Shown: positions 1-11,222 of the stretch, one piece after another
Numbering within the stretch: the stretch's first letter is position 1
Layout: every line of letters begins with the position of its first letter
Source: Chloranthus sessilifolius
Taxonomy: Eukaryota > Streptophyta > Magnoliopsida > Chloranthales > Chloranthaceae
Direction: 5' to 3'
Length of the DNA: 64,000 nucleotides
NCBI GenBank assembly: GCA_021018995.1
Contig: CM037586.1
Span: 2,764,328-2,828,327, forward strand
The notes under the pieces: model-generated
Database searches by the model: none
Seen by the model: the letters and a program-made list of their open reading frames with translations, nothing else
What the model was told of the DNA's origin: nothing
Position numbers and translations under genes: made by a program

Positions 1-420
1 TATGATCATATACCCACAATAAGTACTCTATTATTGAAAAGACCTTGGAGGCTCAGGACTTTACCATAAAAAAGATTGTTACTTCTATGTTTCCACATAC
101 ACCAGATGATAGCGAATGCCAGAAAAGACCATAATTCTCTCCCTCTTTTTCAGAAAGGAAATGTTCCCCAAGCCAACGGGATCTAGAAAACCGGCAGAAA
201 ATCGTTCCATACTCATCTGGTTGTAGGGTAATGTAGAAATAGGCTTACATCCTCAATGGCAATTAGGCACATACTGCACAGTTGGGAAAAGCCATACACA
301 GTTGTTGAAGGAACTTTTGTAAGTACCTTATCACAGGCAACCAGCCATGATACTTGAACCTCTAGCGGGCAAGCGTTCCTTCCACAGTGATGCAGAGCAT
401 TGAGAGGTGTTACCGAGATT
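1..420 (-). mobile_element. LINE (L1-type) ORF2 3' end, degenerate
   Basis: Read on the minus strand, one frame gives a cysteine-rich stretch (CSMC followed by FLHY) and then a tryptophan-rich stretch ending IIWCMWKHRSNNLFYGK. That order is the zinc-binding reverse-transcriptase-associated domain at the C-terminus of plant L1-type LINE ORF2 proteins. The frame holds several in-frame stops, so the copy is dead. The 5' part (RT and endonuclease) lies before the window or is lost. The family assignment is from known domain order; the individual lineage cannot be told. Confidence 0.75.
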
Positions 421-1118
421 CACTCTCGGGGGATATGAGATCGCAAGAGATTTTACTATTTTCTTTCATCGAGTCCTAAGTTCTACGAGGTAGAGATAAA
501 ATAACACTAGGAGTTTCTAGATTGTTGCTAATCGTCTAAGTTAACTAGGACAATACTTTTAGAAATTTTTACTTGTTTTCTATTTAGGAATAACTATTGA
601 AACAGTATATATGTGGATTTTTTTTATTATCACAGGACAGATTCAGCTTTTACAAAAATATAGACAAAATATTGCTCCCCGACACATAACCTAGAATCAG
701 AGCACAGATAGGATTGCAAACTCGGTCACCCGATGCAATGGAGGGTACTAAACTAGGTCCTTTGGGTCCCCCTGTTTCAAGGTTCTTATCTCAATCATTA
801 CAACTGTTGAGTTGCTGCAGAAAGTCTTTTGTAAATCAGCAATAAAATTTATATTGATACACATTTCTCTTCAAGATATATGGTTCAGAATTTTTTAAAT
901 TTGTATTCCAAACTCTTTAGTCTGAATACTCATAGTATCAATGTGCCTCATTAACTGCAGCTATTACAGAAATCTCAGTTTTAGCACACGATTAATTACA
1001 TAATAATACTACTGAGGCAAACTGTGTTCCTACATAGTTTTGAAGGGAGAATCCCCGTCCCTTTTAGATCAACAGCCTTATTTCTATTCCTTCTTTTTCA
1101 CTTTCATCTATTTGAGGA
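421..1118. other. Intergenic, nothing recognised
   Basis: AT-rich sequence with no long reading frame, no tandem array and no transposon terminus that I can recognise. Confidence 0.5.
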
Positions 1119-1440
1119 CTTGTGATGCTGGACAAACGCTAAAACTCTAATTATACAAATTGAAATCAATTTTAGATTTTATTAAGCAGTGAAAATTCAA
1201 GAAAATCCTTACAAAACACATAAAAAATTCAACAAATTTACTAGGGTAATTTGATTAATCCGATTTAGCGTCTGTTAGCATATGATCCTTCCCGATATGG
1301 AAAATAGGGTCCAATGATAGGACTCCGTTTTTCGATCTAGTTCAGGGTATCAAGTGACAATCTCAATGTTGTCTCTCGACTCTTTGCTGGGGTTATCCCT
1401 AGCCTAACACTTAACCCAAAAATAGAAAGTTCTAGTTTAA
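1119..1440. repeat. Diverged LTR-like repeat, copy 1
   Basis: It starts TGATGCTGGACAAACGCTAA and runs about 320 bp. It is clearly related to the segment at 6106-6500 (shared start, then similar AT-rich blocks including a 'cacataaaa' stretch and a 'tttttcgatctag' stretch). The start also resembles the outer edge of the gypsy LTR at 61874 (TGACGCAGGACAAAACC). I infer a minus-strand gypsy-type LTR fragment. No flanking duplication was found. Confidence 0.35.
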
Positions 1441-1800
1441 ACAAATTGAAAAAGGAAAATTTTCGCCTTAAAATTTGCTCAACCGCCTATGGGTCGCCCC
1501 AATCTCTCACTCCGACGAGATTGTCAGTGACAATCATCATTCTCGGGTCGATCTCGCCCAAACGAGATTGGACAGAGAGCATGTTGCTGTCTTCTTTTTC
1601 TTCCTTTCTTCTTTTCCCATATGCATGCCTTCCTGTAATAGGGTCTTCCCGGGGAATGATGATTGTCATTCACGGGGAAGTAGTGGTGCTCAATCACTTC
1701 TGTTTGGGGAGAGGCAGTCCTCACCTCCAACTTCTTAATTAATCGCTTCCCTACCCTGACTCTTAAGGGGATGTCCCCTTGCAAATTGTTGTTTCGTGAT
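1441..1800. other. Unassigned segment
   Basis: Short overlapping open frames exist on both strands, but none resembles a known domain. The sequence contains a partly mirrored motif (gacaatcatcatt near 1527 and aatgatgattgtcatt near 1655), which explains why both strands look open. Confidence 0.4.
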
Positions 1801-3210
1801 TATCCCTAATTTTCTGTTCCTCTTCGTATTTTTAGGTCATATTGTTTTGCCAATATTCTTGTGATTCATTGCTCTAAACTTGCCACTCGTTGCATATTTG
1901 TAGGATACCCTCCTATTCAAAAGGGGTATAAGTGTTATGATCTTATCTCAAGGAAGTTCTCTGTTATTATAGATGTGACTCTCTTTGAAGACACTCCCCC
2001 TTTTATAAAATTCAGGGGGCGAAAGTTTAGTTCCCTCCTCTGGGGATAATTATGGTGGTGACGAGAGCATCAGTGTATTGCCAAGAGTAGATGGGAATAT
2101 GTGACTGATGTGTTTCACCATATTAATGATGAAAAGAAAGAGAACCCAGAAGAAATATCTCAGTTTGATAAGTTTGGACAAGTGAGGGAAAATTCTAGGC
2201 AATAAGAAGTTCAAGGCTACGACTGCTCCACAAGAAGCTCCCCCAGCGACTCTTGACCAAAGTACATTCCTAGAGGAAGGCCGACAAATTGAGCTTGAAT
2301 TTCGTATTGCTATTAGAAGATCGTCCAAGTCATGTACCCATCACCTTATCAATAAGTATGTTTCCTACCAAAACATGTTACATTCCAATCGTGGTTTTGT
2401 TAGCTCTTTGGATATCATTTTCATTCCCACTTATGTTTCTAGTGTCTTGTCTCAGCTAAAGTGGAAGGAATCCCTGTTCAAAGGGATGAAAGCCCCGAAA
2501 TAGAGTTGTACATGGGAGGTTATGGATCTACCTGCAGGAAAAAAGGTCGTTGGTTGCAAATGGTTTTATACTGTAAAGTATAGACCCAATGGTACTGTGG
2601 AGAGGGATAAAGCACGTCTTGAACCAAAAGGGTTCACTCAGACCCAAGGAGCTGATTACCAAGAGACTTTTACACCAATTGCAAAGTCTAATACTATCCG
2701 TTCTACTTATCTCTTACAGCTTGTAGACATTGGCCATTGTATCAGCTGGATGTGAAGATTGTCTTTCTTCATGGAAATTTGAGAGAAGCAACCTACATGG
2801 CACTACCACCTGGGTTTATAAACTAAGAGGAGAGCCAAAAAGAGTCCGCAAGTTGAAAAAATCAATTTGTGGGTAGAAACAGTCACCTAGAGCTTGGTTT
2901 CAGAAGTTCAGTGACGCCGTAATGAGAATTTGCTACCAAAGAAGTTACTATGATCACACTCTCTTTGTGAAGAGGGGTGTTGATCTCACTGTAGTGCTGG
3001 TATATGTAGATGACGTCATTGTCACTGGTGATGATAGTGATGAGATACTCCAGTTGAAAGGGTATCTAAGTAGAGCTTTTGAAATCAAAGATCTAGGTCC
3101 CTTGAAATACTTCCTTGGGATCGAGGTTGCTAGATCCAAGAAAGGTATTGCGTCATCTTAGAGAAACTATACACTAAATGCACTTAAGGATACAAAGATG
3201 TTATCATATG
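1801..3210 (+). mobile_element. Ty1/copia polyprotein fragment 1 (integrase end to RT)
   Basis: Frame-shifted pieces of one copia Pol occur in order. At 1861-2049 is the integrase C-terminal segment with TRCIFVGYPPIQKGYKCYD. At 2521-2755 is the start of the reverse transcriptase (LPAGKKVVGCKW, then QGADYQETFTPIAK). At 2753-2830 is a further RT piece (FLHGNL). At 2922-3161 is the RT palm with the catalytic motif YVDDVIVTGDD and DLGPLKYFLGIEVA. Stops and frame changes separate the pieces, so no protein can be made. Similarity ends near 3210, where unrelated AT-rich sequence begins. RNase H and both LTRs are missing. Confidence 0.9.
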
Positions 3211-3815
3211 TAAACAACAAATTTGTGTAGAATATAAATCTAATACAAATAAATTATAACAAATTCCCCCTCGCTAGGGGAGGATTTTATTGAAAATGAC
3301 GGACTTTACACTTCCGACTATCGCAGTCAATTCTCCGTTAATTACATCAAAATGAATGCCTCTGTTTAAAAGCTATTAAAGAAAAATAATTATATCCTTG
3401 AAATAAATAAATCCCAAGTCTAAGTCTATATAAAATCTTTGATCCGTCACGGTACGACACAGACGCATAGTATGCTCTCTTCGTAAGAGGTTTGGGCGAT
3501 GTGAAATAAAGGACGTCGTAGGAGAGAGCCCCTCCTCCGGAATTTAGACCCATTTGATCGATATGCATGGTCAAATATGGGCATGAGAAGTTCGTGGATG
3601 AGTCTCATGATGGATTCTCGTTCACTCGTCTGGAAGATAAATTCAAATATCGGGTCCATTTTCTAATGTCTAATCATTAAAAGAATTAACACTTTTGGTT
3701 ATGAGATATCTAATTATAGGTATGATATCATCAAATTGTTTAGGATTTGATCATCCTAGGTTATTTTGTAATGATTTCATCATTAGATCATGTAATGATC
3801 TTATAATACAATTAT
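3211..3815. other. Intergenic, nothing recognised
   Basis: This joins the broken copia fragment to the 110-bp tandem array. I see no coding signal. Small antisense open frames at 3347-3659 look like chance. Confidence 0.4.
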
Positions 3816-3819
3816 TTAT

Positions 3820-4515
3820 TTGTAAAGTTATTGAATCCACCGTTGAATTCCTTCAAAACCATGATATTTGATCAATACATGGTAAATTCACAGTTGAATC
3901 TCATTATGATATTGTATTATGATCGATTGACCAAAAGTCAACAAGTCTTGCATTGGATTTGACCAGAATTATAAGATTTGATCAATATGTGATAAACCCA
4001 CCGCTGAATCTCATTACAATCTCGTATTTTGAACGTTTGACTGAAAGTCAACACGTCCATTGTTGGGTCTAACCAAAATTATAAGATTTGGTCAATATGT
4101 GACAAATCTACTGTTGGATCTTGTATTATGATCGTTCGCCCAAAAGTCAACAAATTCACCGTTAGATTTGATCAAAATCATAAGATTTGGTCAATATGTT
4201 ACAAATCTACCATTGGATCTCGTTAAGATCTCGTATTATGATCGTTTGACCAATAATCAACAAGTCCTCCATTGGATTTGACCAAAATCACAAGATTTGG
4301 TTAGTATGTGACAAATCCATTGTTGGATCACATTACGATCTAGTATTATGATCGTTTGACCAAATGTCAACAAATGCATCATTGGATTTGACCAAAATCA
4401 TAAGATTTGGTCAATATATGACAAATCTACCGTTGGATCTTGTTACAATCTTGTATTATGAATGTTTGACTAAAAGTCAACACATTCACCAGTGGATTTG
4501 ACCAATACTTTGAAA
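3820..4515. repeat. Tandem array, period about 110 bp
   Basis: Six to seven units share the anchor 'taagatttggtcaatatgtg'. Anchors at about 3866, 3976, 4086, 4185, 4295 and 4405 give spacings of 110, 110, 99, 110 and 110. Each unit also carries 'gatcgtttgaccaaaagtcaacaa' or a close variant. Units are diverged by substitutions and one is 11 bp shorter. No open frame spans the array. Confidence 0.9.
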
Positions 4516-5690
4516 AAAAAATCGATCTCGAGGTTAAGATCCAAACCCTAAATTTAAGGAAATTATGATCCGAACCGCTGAGGAAACTCTAGTTTTGAGT
4601 ATGATCTAAATCCAATAATCTGGTGGTTGTGGGTTAAGTAGAAAGATTGTTGTATATTAGTGTTGATTGCGATCGTAATAAGTGATGAGTAACCGAAGTC
4701 AATTGTGGCAATGATGACGTATTCACGGCTAAAGCTTTCTCTAAATCTATAATGGCAACCCAATTTATGCAAGGGGTCAACTTAATGTTGATAAGTGTAA
4801 CCCGTACGTATAAGGGCCTAGGCATGGGTCCGTGGGCCCACATATTCCTAAGTGTATCCAATATACGTAAGAGTCGAGGGCATGGGCCTATAATAGGCCC
4901 ACATAATCCCGGATTTATATCCCTAGCATAATGGGTCATGAGCATGGGCCTATAATAGGTCGACATAGTCCCGAATAAGACCTAAGAATACTTAGCCATG
5001 GGCCCTAAGCAGACCCATACAAATCTAAGTGTCTACCTTAGAAAAAAGAGAAGAGGAGGCGAAAGTCTTCGCACAGTCGAAGTCTTCTGGAGTCAAAGTG
5101 GCAAAGATTTGGCGTAGAAAAATTCCTATGCGGAAATCTGAGGGAGAGGGTGTTATTTATAGAATTACCGTGGTGGTTATACGGTCTTCGTAGCTTCCTC
5201 TTGAATCTACGTTAAAGATGAGAGGGAAAAGGAAGGGGTCCATGTGGGTGGGGTCCCGCGTGGGCCTATAGAAGAGAGAAAATAAAGAAAGAGCTACAAA
5301 GGGAGCCTACGTGGGTCCCTAGGAGAGAGAAGAGAGAGGTGAGAGATTTCACGCAGCTGGTCCCCAGCATAGCCATGAGAGAGAAAGAGGAGAGAGACAC
5401 TAAGCTTGAGGGAGAAGATTCTCAGTGCCCTTTTAAAGGGGGAAAAGTGCTAATGGTGTTGAAAAAGACCCTGATATGCTAGTTGGTTTGGATATTGTAG
5501 AAGACTGTGAAGAATGTGTTGAGAAGGGAGCAGAGCATGATAAAGAGGAGCATCCCCAATTTGACATGTGTGAAAAAAAGGACCAGAAAATTTCAAGGAA
5601 TATTTTGTGTGAAAGAAGCTTAAGGAGGTTCAAGTTCAAGATGAGAATCTATCTCAAGGAGAGCCTCTCGTAACATTGATCATGATCCTT
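4516..5690. other. Unassigned, with short palindromic repeats and purine-rich stretch
   Basis: Near 4884 and 4946 the motif 'catgggcctataatagg' occurs twice; in the first copy it completes the palindrome gggcctataataggccc. From about 5040 to 5440 the sequence is rich in GAGAG runs, which explains the open frames there. It may be LTR or leader sequence of the copia remnant that follows, but I see no LTR boundary. Confidence 0.35.
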
Positions 5691-6105
5691 CTCTATAGAC
5701 AAGTTCAGCTTCTGATCTTGATCTCCCAATTGCTTTCCGGAAGGCTCCTCGGTCTTCCAGTCGGTACCCCATTGATAACTTTGAGTCTTATCATTTTTTC
5801 TCTCCATCTCATAAGTCATTCATATCTTCTTTAGACTATGTTTCTAATCCTATTTGTGTATGCCTTAATCCAACCTCAATGGCAAGAGGCCATGATGCAG
5901 GAAATGAATGCCCTAGAAATTTAAAACTAAATAAGACTAGGGACATTGTTGAGCTGCCTACTGGAAAGAAGGTTGTTAGATATAGGTGGGTCTACACCGT
6001 GAAATACAAGCCGGATGGTGAGATAGAAAGATAGAAAGAAGGACTTGTTACAAGGGAGTTCACATAAACTCAAGGAGCTGATTACCAGGAGACTTTCTAA
6101 TGCAG
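5690..6105 (+). mobile_element. Ty1/copia fragment 2a (pre-RT linker and RT start)
   Basis: Reading frames give DLPIAFRKAPRSS and FESYHFFSPSHKSF, the linker usually found between copia integrase and reverse transcriptase. Then comes the RT start with LPTGKKVVRYRWVYTVKYK and a frame-shifted 'GADYQETF' equivalent. The copy is broken by stops and then interrupted at about 6106 by the LTR-like repeat. It is a different copy from the 1801-3210 fragment, because both carry the RT start. Confidence 0.8.
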
Positions 6106-6500
6106 GATAAACGTTAAAACCCTAATTATGCGAATTTAGGATTAATTTTATATTAAATTGAATAGCGGAAATATTCAAAACTTTTCAACCACATAAAATA
6201 GTTTAACATATTTAATTAAAACAATTAGTACGAATCAATTCTAGTGCTCACATGCATTGAAATTTTTCGATCTAGAAAAACGGTATATATGAAAGAACTC
6301 GAGTTTCGTTCTAGTTTAGGGCACCAAGCAACAATTACTGAATCGTCTCTTAACCCCTCTAGGATTTGACGAATTAAAGGCTCGAAGAAAGTTCAATCAA
6401 AGGGGAATTCGAATTATATCAATTTAATGAGGTGTGAAGAAAGTTCCAGCAACTAATGAAATAGGGATTTTGTTTTTTATTTTATCAAGGAAAAAAGGAA
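6106..6500. repeat. Diverged LTR-like repeat, copy 2, inside copia
   Basis: It starts TAATGCAGGATAAACGTTAA and parallels the repeat at 1119-1440. It sits exactly where the copia RT frame breaks off (after the equivalent of DYQETF) and ends shortly before the frame resumes near 6510. I infer an insertion, with some RT sequence also lost. No clean target duplication is visible. Confidence 0.4.
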
Positions 6501-6504
6501 AATA

Positions 6505-7560
6505 ATTACCTGGAATGGTTAAAGAAATTTAATGATATTGTAATAAATTATGGATATCAGAGGAGCCATTATGATCTTACTATGTTTATCAAGAGCGGTG
6601 TGAAGACTATTGCTCTTCTTGTGTATGTCGATGATATCATTGTCACGGGGGATGACATTGATGAAATTCTGAGGCTAAAAGAGTACTTGAGTATAGTGTT
6701 TTATATCAAAGACTTGGGCCCCATAAAGTATTTCTTAGGAATTGAAGTGGCAAGGTCAACAAAGGGGATTGTTCTATCAAACAAAGTATACTCATGACAT
6801 TTTGAGTTGTGTAGGCATGCAACAACTCCTATGGAACATAATCATAGGATGGGTGGAGGAGGTGAGCCCTTATAGGATATAAGAAAATATCAACAAGTGG
6901 TGGGGAAACTTATCTACCTCACCATGACACGACCATTTATTGCTTATGCCACAAGTGTAGTGAGCCAGCACATGCATGTTCCAAAAATTGTTCTAGTGAT
7001 GTCGTTTACAGGATCCAGAGATATTTAAAGGGGCACCTAGATAGAGTTATTTTCTAGAGAAACAACGGTCACTTGGATGTTGAAGTGTTCATAGACTCAG
7101 ATTGGGGAAGTTCACTTAGTGATAGGAGATCTATCACAAGTTATAGCATTTCTTGGGGGGGAGGGGGGACATGAAAACCTGGAAAAGTAAAAAAGACATG
7201 TTTCAAACTCAAGTTGGAAAGGTGAGTACACGGTCATGTCTAGGTGCAAGAGAAGGAATGAGGATTCAGTTTATTCTTGTTGATCTTGACATGAATATTA
7301 CTCTTCCAAAGTTGTTGTATGGAGACAATGAAGCTGCAAAACACAAAGCTGAGAATCCGGTCTACCATGAACACACTAACCATATCAAAGTTGATTGTCA
7401 TTTTATAAGAGAGAAAGTGAAAGTCCGGGAGTTCAGCATCCCTCAAATCAATACAAAAGATCAACTAGTAGACATTCTATCTATGGCTGTAGGAAGAAAC
7501 CTTCTCAATAATATTACTAACTAGTTAGGCATGATTGCCCATGCTTCAATTGGAGGGGAG
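6505..7560 (+). mobile_element. Ty1/copia fragment 2b (RT palm to RNase H)
   Basis: 6582-6797 encodes the RT palm with LVYVDDIIVTGDD and DLGPIKYFLGIEVA. 6890-7150 gives [20 protein letters not shown] and further RT/RNase H linker in shifting frames. 7153-7524 carries RNase H, with LLYGDNEAAKHKAENPVYHE and VDCHFIREKVK, and ends in a stop near the expected Pol C-terminus. Several frameshifts and stops make it a pseudogene. The purine-rich 'ggaggggagtg' at about 7552 looks like the polypurine tract before the 3' LTR. Confidence 0.9.
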
Positions 7561-7810
7561 TGTGTCCATAAGAAGATCATTATGTTGGTGTGTGTGTGTG
7601 AGTGGTTGTATTTGTGTATATTTCTTTACGTGTAAGAGGGTGTCTTAGAGATAATTGGTGTGTCATTATTAGTTTGTATGTAAGTGATATAAGTATCAAT
7701 AATGAAAAGGGATTTGTGTGTGCTTGTAACACAACCTTAATTTCCTCAACTCTCCTCTTTCTTTTCTTCTTCCTCTCCTTCGCCAACCTAACCCTAACTT
7801 TAATTTGCTG
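7560..7810 (+). mobile_element. Probable copia 3' LTR (partial)
   Basis: This follows the polypurine-like 'ggaggggag' and carries a GT-rich start, a stretch ending in 'aagggatttgtgtgtg', and a pyrimidine-rich end ('ctctcctctttcttttc'). Related sequence recurs near 8112-8570 and 13680-13890. The 3' boundary is unclear because another copia fragment begins near 7828. Confidence 0.5.
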
Positions 7811-7827
7811 TTACATATTTTATCTTA

Positions 7828-8110
7828 GATATATCCTTGCTGATCTTGGAGTTGAAGAGAAATTCCCCATGATTTTGTACGGAGATAATGAAGCTGAACA
7901 TCCTATTGCTGAGAATCATGTGTACCATGAGAGGACCAAGCATATAGAGGACGAGTGTCACTTCATTCGCGAAAAGACTGTGCAAGGAAGTGCGCACTCC
8001 TCAAGTCTGATCCGAAAATCAGCTGACAGATGTTCACTAAGGTCGTGAGTGGGAATAGACTCTGATATTACTAGCAAGTTGGGCACTATAGATATACATG
8101 CACCAACTTG
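7828..8110 (+). mobile_element. Ty1/copia fragment 3 (RNase H C-terminus)
   Basis: The frame beginning YILADLGVEEKFPMILYGDN continues with AENHVYHERTKHIE and DECHFIREK, the C-terminal RNase H of copia Pol, aligned to the same region as 7300-7450. It then shifts frame. It is preceded directly by the LTR of fragment 2 and followed by a purine-rich 'ttgaggagtg' and a new LTR-like segment. It is an independent copia copy in the same orientation. Confidence 0.85.
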
Positions 8111-8238
8111 AGGAGTGTAGAGTTAATATCTTCATTTCTATGAGTGTGAGTAGTATAATTTTGGTGTGTATGGTGCAAGTGGAATCACTTACATCTTTTC
8201 CCTTTATTTGTAAAACTCTATAGTATGTGTCATGGAAG

Positions 8239-8311
<73 letters not shown>

Positions 8312-8434
8312 GCATTGGGAAGAGTGCTAAAAACTCGACCCTTATTTTCTCTATGTCTCTCTTTCTCCTTCTTCCTTACCCAACTCTAATTTTCTCTATC
8401 TATCTCTTTCTCCTTACCCAACCCTAACACTAAT

Positions 8435-8472
<38 letters not shown>

Positions 8473-8575
8473 TGCATTGGGAAGAGTGCTAAGAACTCGA
8501 CCCTTATTTTCTCTATCTCTCTCTTTCTCCTTCTTCCTTACCCAACCCTAACACTAATCATATCTTCACATAACT
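8111..8575 (+). repeat. Copia LTR-like segment with internal duplication and (TA)n
   Basis: After the polypurine-like run, the sequence resembles the copia LTR at 7560. A block from 'gcattgggaagagtgctaa' to 'cctaacactaatca' occurs twice (about 8311-8435 and 8472-8560). The copies are separated by, and each preceded by, TA repeats (about 8242-8307 and 8438-8470). The duplication probably arose by slippage or unequal exchange between the TA tracts. Confidence 0.7.
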
Positions 8576-9228
8576 AATAAAAAATAAAAAAATAAAAAAT
8601 TTGTGTCAAATTATTCAAGAGATACAGAGCCCACATCACAGCCATAACATGAGACATTCAATCCTTTGAGAACGCTCTAATAGATTTTTCAATTAAGTCA
8701 AATGTACAATGAATTTCAGATTAGCAAGAAAAAAAATCTGAAAGCAAGAAAGTTGATCTATCATATTTGAAATAAAAAATTTGTCATTCTAAAATTTCAC
8801 GTCTCCTTTCAGATGATATACCTTGGGAATTTTTATATCACAACAAGTAGATTAGAGGCATTCCGAATGATATCCAATAGAGATCCATCTGGAGTCTGTG
8901 CAAAGTGAAACTGATGATATCAACATACAGAGACTGATTATAAAGAACACACATAATAAAGTACAAAGATCTTAGCAATTTTATGCAAAGGTAATCACAT
9001 AAAAATTCCACTGCACATCTTAAAGAATAAAGATATGTAGAATTTTACATGTCATCAAACACCAATGCTCGTATCTATTTCCCGAACCAAATATATAGAA
9101 AATAGAATGATGTTGAAGCCATTGAGGCCAATAGCATTTCCAAACCTAAAATTTCAAGTGTTTGCTTGGGTTTCTAACAACCCAAAAATTAATTAAAAAG
9201 ATGGGATATCCACCATCCAAAAGATGGT
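8576..9228. other. Intergenic, nothing recognised
   Basis: AT-rich, with no coding signal and no transposon terminus visible. Confidence 0.4.
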
Positions 9229-9971
9229 CAAAGGGGAAAAAAATCGATGTGTATGTGTGGTGTGGTACCAAAATTTTGACAAAGTTTTGACCACCAAAAA
9301 ACTTTTATTATTATTTTTCTTTGATTGATGAAATGCCACATGACACATGATCCAAAAAAGGGTGTTGTTTTGGGATCATGTGCCACATGGCACGTGATTT
9401 TGGCTCGCATGCATGGGTTCATCCATGCATTTGAATCAATATACCCTTTTGCCATATATATATAACGTATATGTATATCTATGTGTGTGTGCATGTGTGT
9501 GTTAAGTAGAGGAAAAATTATTAGCCGCTATCAACAATCATGAAGAAACTGAAAGACTTATTAATTCACAAGGCCACATGAAATAATTATATTATAAAAT
9601 ACAATACAAAGGAGGAAAGAAAAGTACTGAAATTACCTCTAGGCAATGATGTTGCACCCCGCTATTGCATGCAGTCTCAACAATGATGGTGAAGTAACCA
9701 TAGAACACAAATTTTAGATCATATAAGTAACAGTTCAATAAAATTGTTAACGAAAAATAATAGAAATATATTATTTGACCACATGCTTTTATCTTGAAAT
9801 CTATTCCGTTCCGAATGAATACTATTGGCTTTGACAAAGTTTTGACCACCGAGAAACTTTTTTGAAATGCCACATGGCACATAATTCAAAAAAGGGTGTT
9901 GTTTTGAGATCATGTTCCACATGGTACATGATTTGGGTTCGCATGCATGCATTTGAACCAATATGCCCTTT

Positions 9972-9977
<6 letters not shown>

Positions 9978-10060
<83 letters not shown>

Positions 10061-10083
10061 TGTGTGTGTGTGTGTGTGTGTGT
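9978..10083. repeat. Compound (TA)n-(GT)n microsatellite
   Basis: About 80 bp of TA repeats are followed, after 'aaac', by about 25 bp of GT repeats. The equivalent place in the first duplicate (9453-9500) has only a short TA/GT-rich tract, so the expansion came after the duplication. Confidence 0.95.
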
Positions 10084-10316
10084 GAGCGTGTGTGTGTTAA
10101 GTAGAGGAAAAATTATTACCAGCTATCAACCTTCATGAAGAAACTGAAAAAGAGTTATTAATCCACATGGTCACATGAAATAAAGATATTACAGAATATA
10201 ATACAAAGGAGGAAAGAAAAGTACTAAAATTACCTCTAGACAATGATGTTGCACCCCTGCTATTGCATGCAATCTCAACCTCGAAGGTGAAGTAACCATA
10301 GAAGACAAATTTTAAA

Positions 10317-10764
10317 GGGAAAATTTCAAAATAACCCCTGAACTTTCACCCCGTCATCAATAACGCACCTAAACTATTGATAATATCAAATAGGCACCCA
10401 AAGTACACTTAAGTTCATCAACTAAACCCCTACCGTCACCTTCCGTTAAAGACTAAACGAAAAACGCTGAGTTGGCATACAACTCAGCAAAATAGCATGC
10501 GTGGCACCCACATGACAGCCACGTTGGATGCCACGTAAGCTATTTTGTTGAGCTGAGCTGTATGCCAACGTGGGTGCCACATGGGTGATTTTGCTGAGTT
10601 GTACGCCAACTCAACGTTTTCCGTTCAGTCATTAATGGAAGGTGACGGTAGGGGTTTAGTTGATGAACTTAAGTGTGCTTTTGGTGCCTATATGATATTA
10701 TCAATAGTTTATGTGCGTTATTGATGACGGGGTGAAAGTTCAGGGGTTATTTTGAAAATTTTCC
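10317..10764. mobile_element. Mutator-type MITE with long terminal inverted repeats
   Basis: The two halves are nearly complementary over about 200 bp each. The left end is GGGAAAATTTCAAAATAACC and the right end read in reverse is GGAAAATTTTCAAAATAACC. It is flanked by AATTTTAAA (10308-10316) and AATTTTAAT (10765-10773), an 8-of-9 match. The first copy of the surrounding duplication (near 9710) has the uninterrupted site 'aaattttagatcatataag', confirming the boundaries. Long TIRs with a 9-bp duplication are the hallmark of Mutator-like elements. It has no coding capacity. Confidence 0.9.
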
Positions 10765-10944
10765 AATTTTAATTATATAAGTAACAGTTCAATGAAATTG
10801 TAAAGGAAAGATAATAGAAATATACAATTTGATTGCATGCTTTTATCTTCAAATTTATTCTGTTTCGAACGAATACTATTGGCCATGAGTCACTCATTTA
10901 ATAAACATTTTATTATAATTTAATGCTAATATGAAATATTAGCA

Positions 10945-11222
10945 TCATTGATACAAGCAGTACAAGGAATACCAGGAAAGGGCTTTTATCTCTATTGCCT
11001 ATCTTATATCAAGGATTATTTTGGGATGAGTACATATTCCCTAATATTTTTTATTGGAATCGTTGTGATTATTAACAATGAGGATACTATTTTTTATAAA
11101 TTTGAGGAGGTAGCACAGCTAGGTAAGTGAATATATAGAACCAAATATGAGCTGTGTAAGCAAGTGTTAAGTATTAAGATTTAAGTATAAAGTGAGATAT
11201 AAAAAAATCTGTTTTAACAAGC
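10945..11222. repeat. Left arm of a large inverted pair
   Basis: This matches the reverse complement of about 13037-13275. Shared markers include 'tttgggatgagta', 'taagcaagtgttaa' and 'agtgagatat'. An open frame 10948-11130 ends with a splice-donor-like 'aggtaagtg'; the partner arm also keeps 'gggtaagta' at the same point. I cannot name a protein. It could be a terminal inverted repeat of a 2.3 kb element or an inverted duplication of an old exon. Confidence 0.65.

Larger units (their letters stand above)
9265..10884. repeat. Tandem duplication of a 0.56 kb segment
   Basis: Copy 1 (about 9265-9828) and copy 2 (about 9829-10884) match from 'gacaaagttttgaccacc' to 'gaatactattggc'. They share the markers 'aaaaaagggtgttgtttt', 'gttaagtagaggaaaaatta' and 'caatgatgttgcacccc'. 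Copy 2 is longer because it holds an expanded (TA)n(GT)n microsatellite and a 448-bp inverted-repeat transposon. No protein is encoded. Confidence 0.9.

Noticed and set aside
9862..10104. 80-residue frame with a long YI repeat
   Set aside because: It is only the translation of the (TA)n-(GT)n microsatellite.
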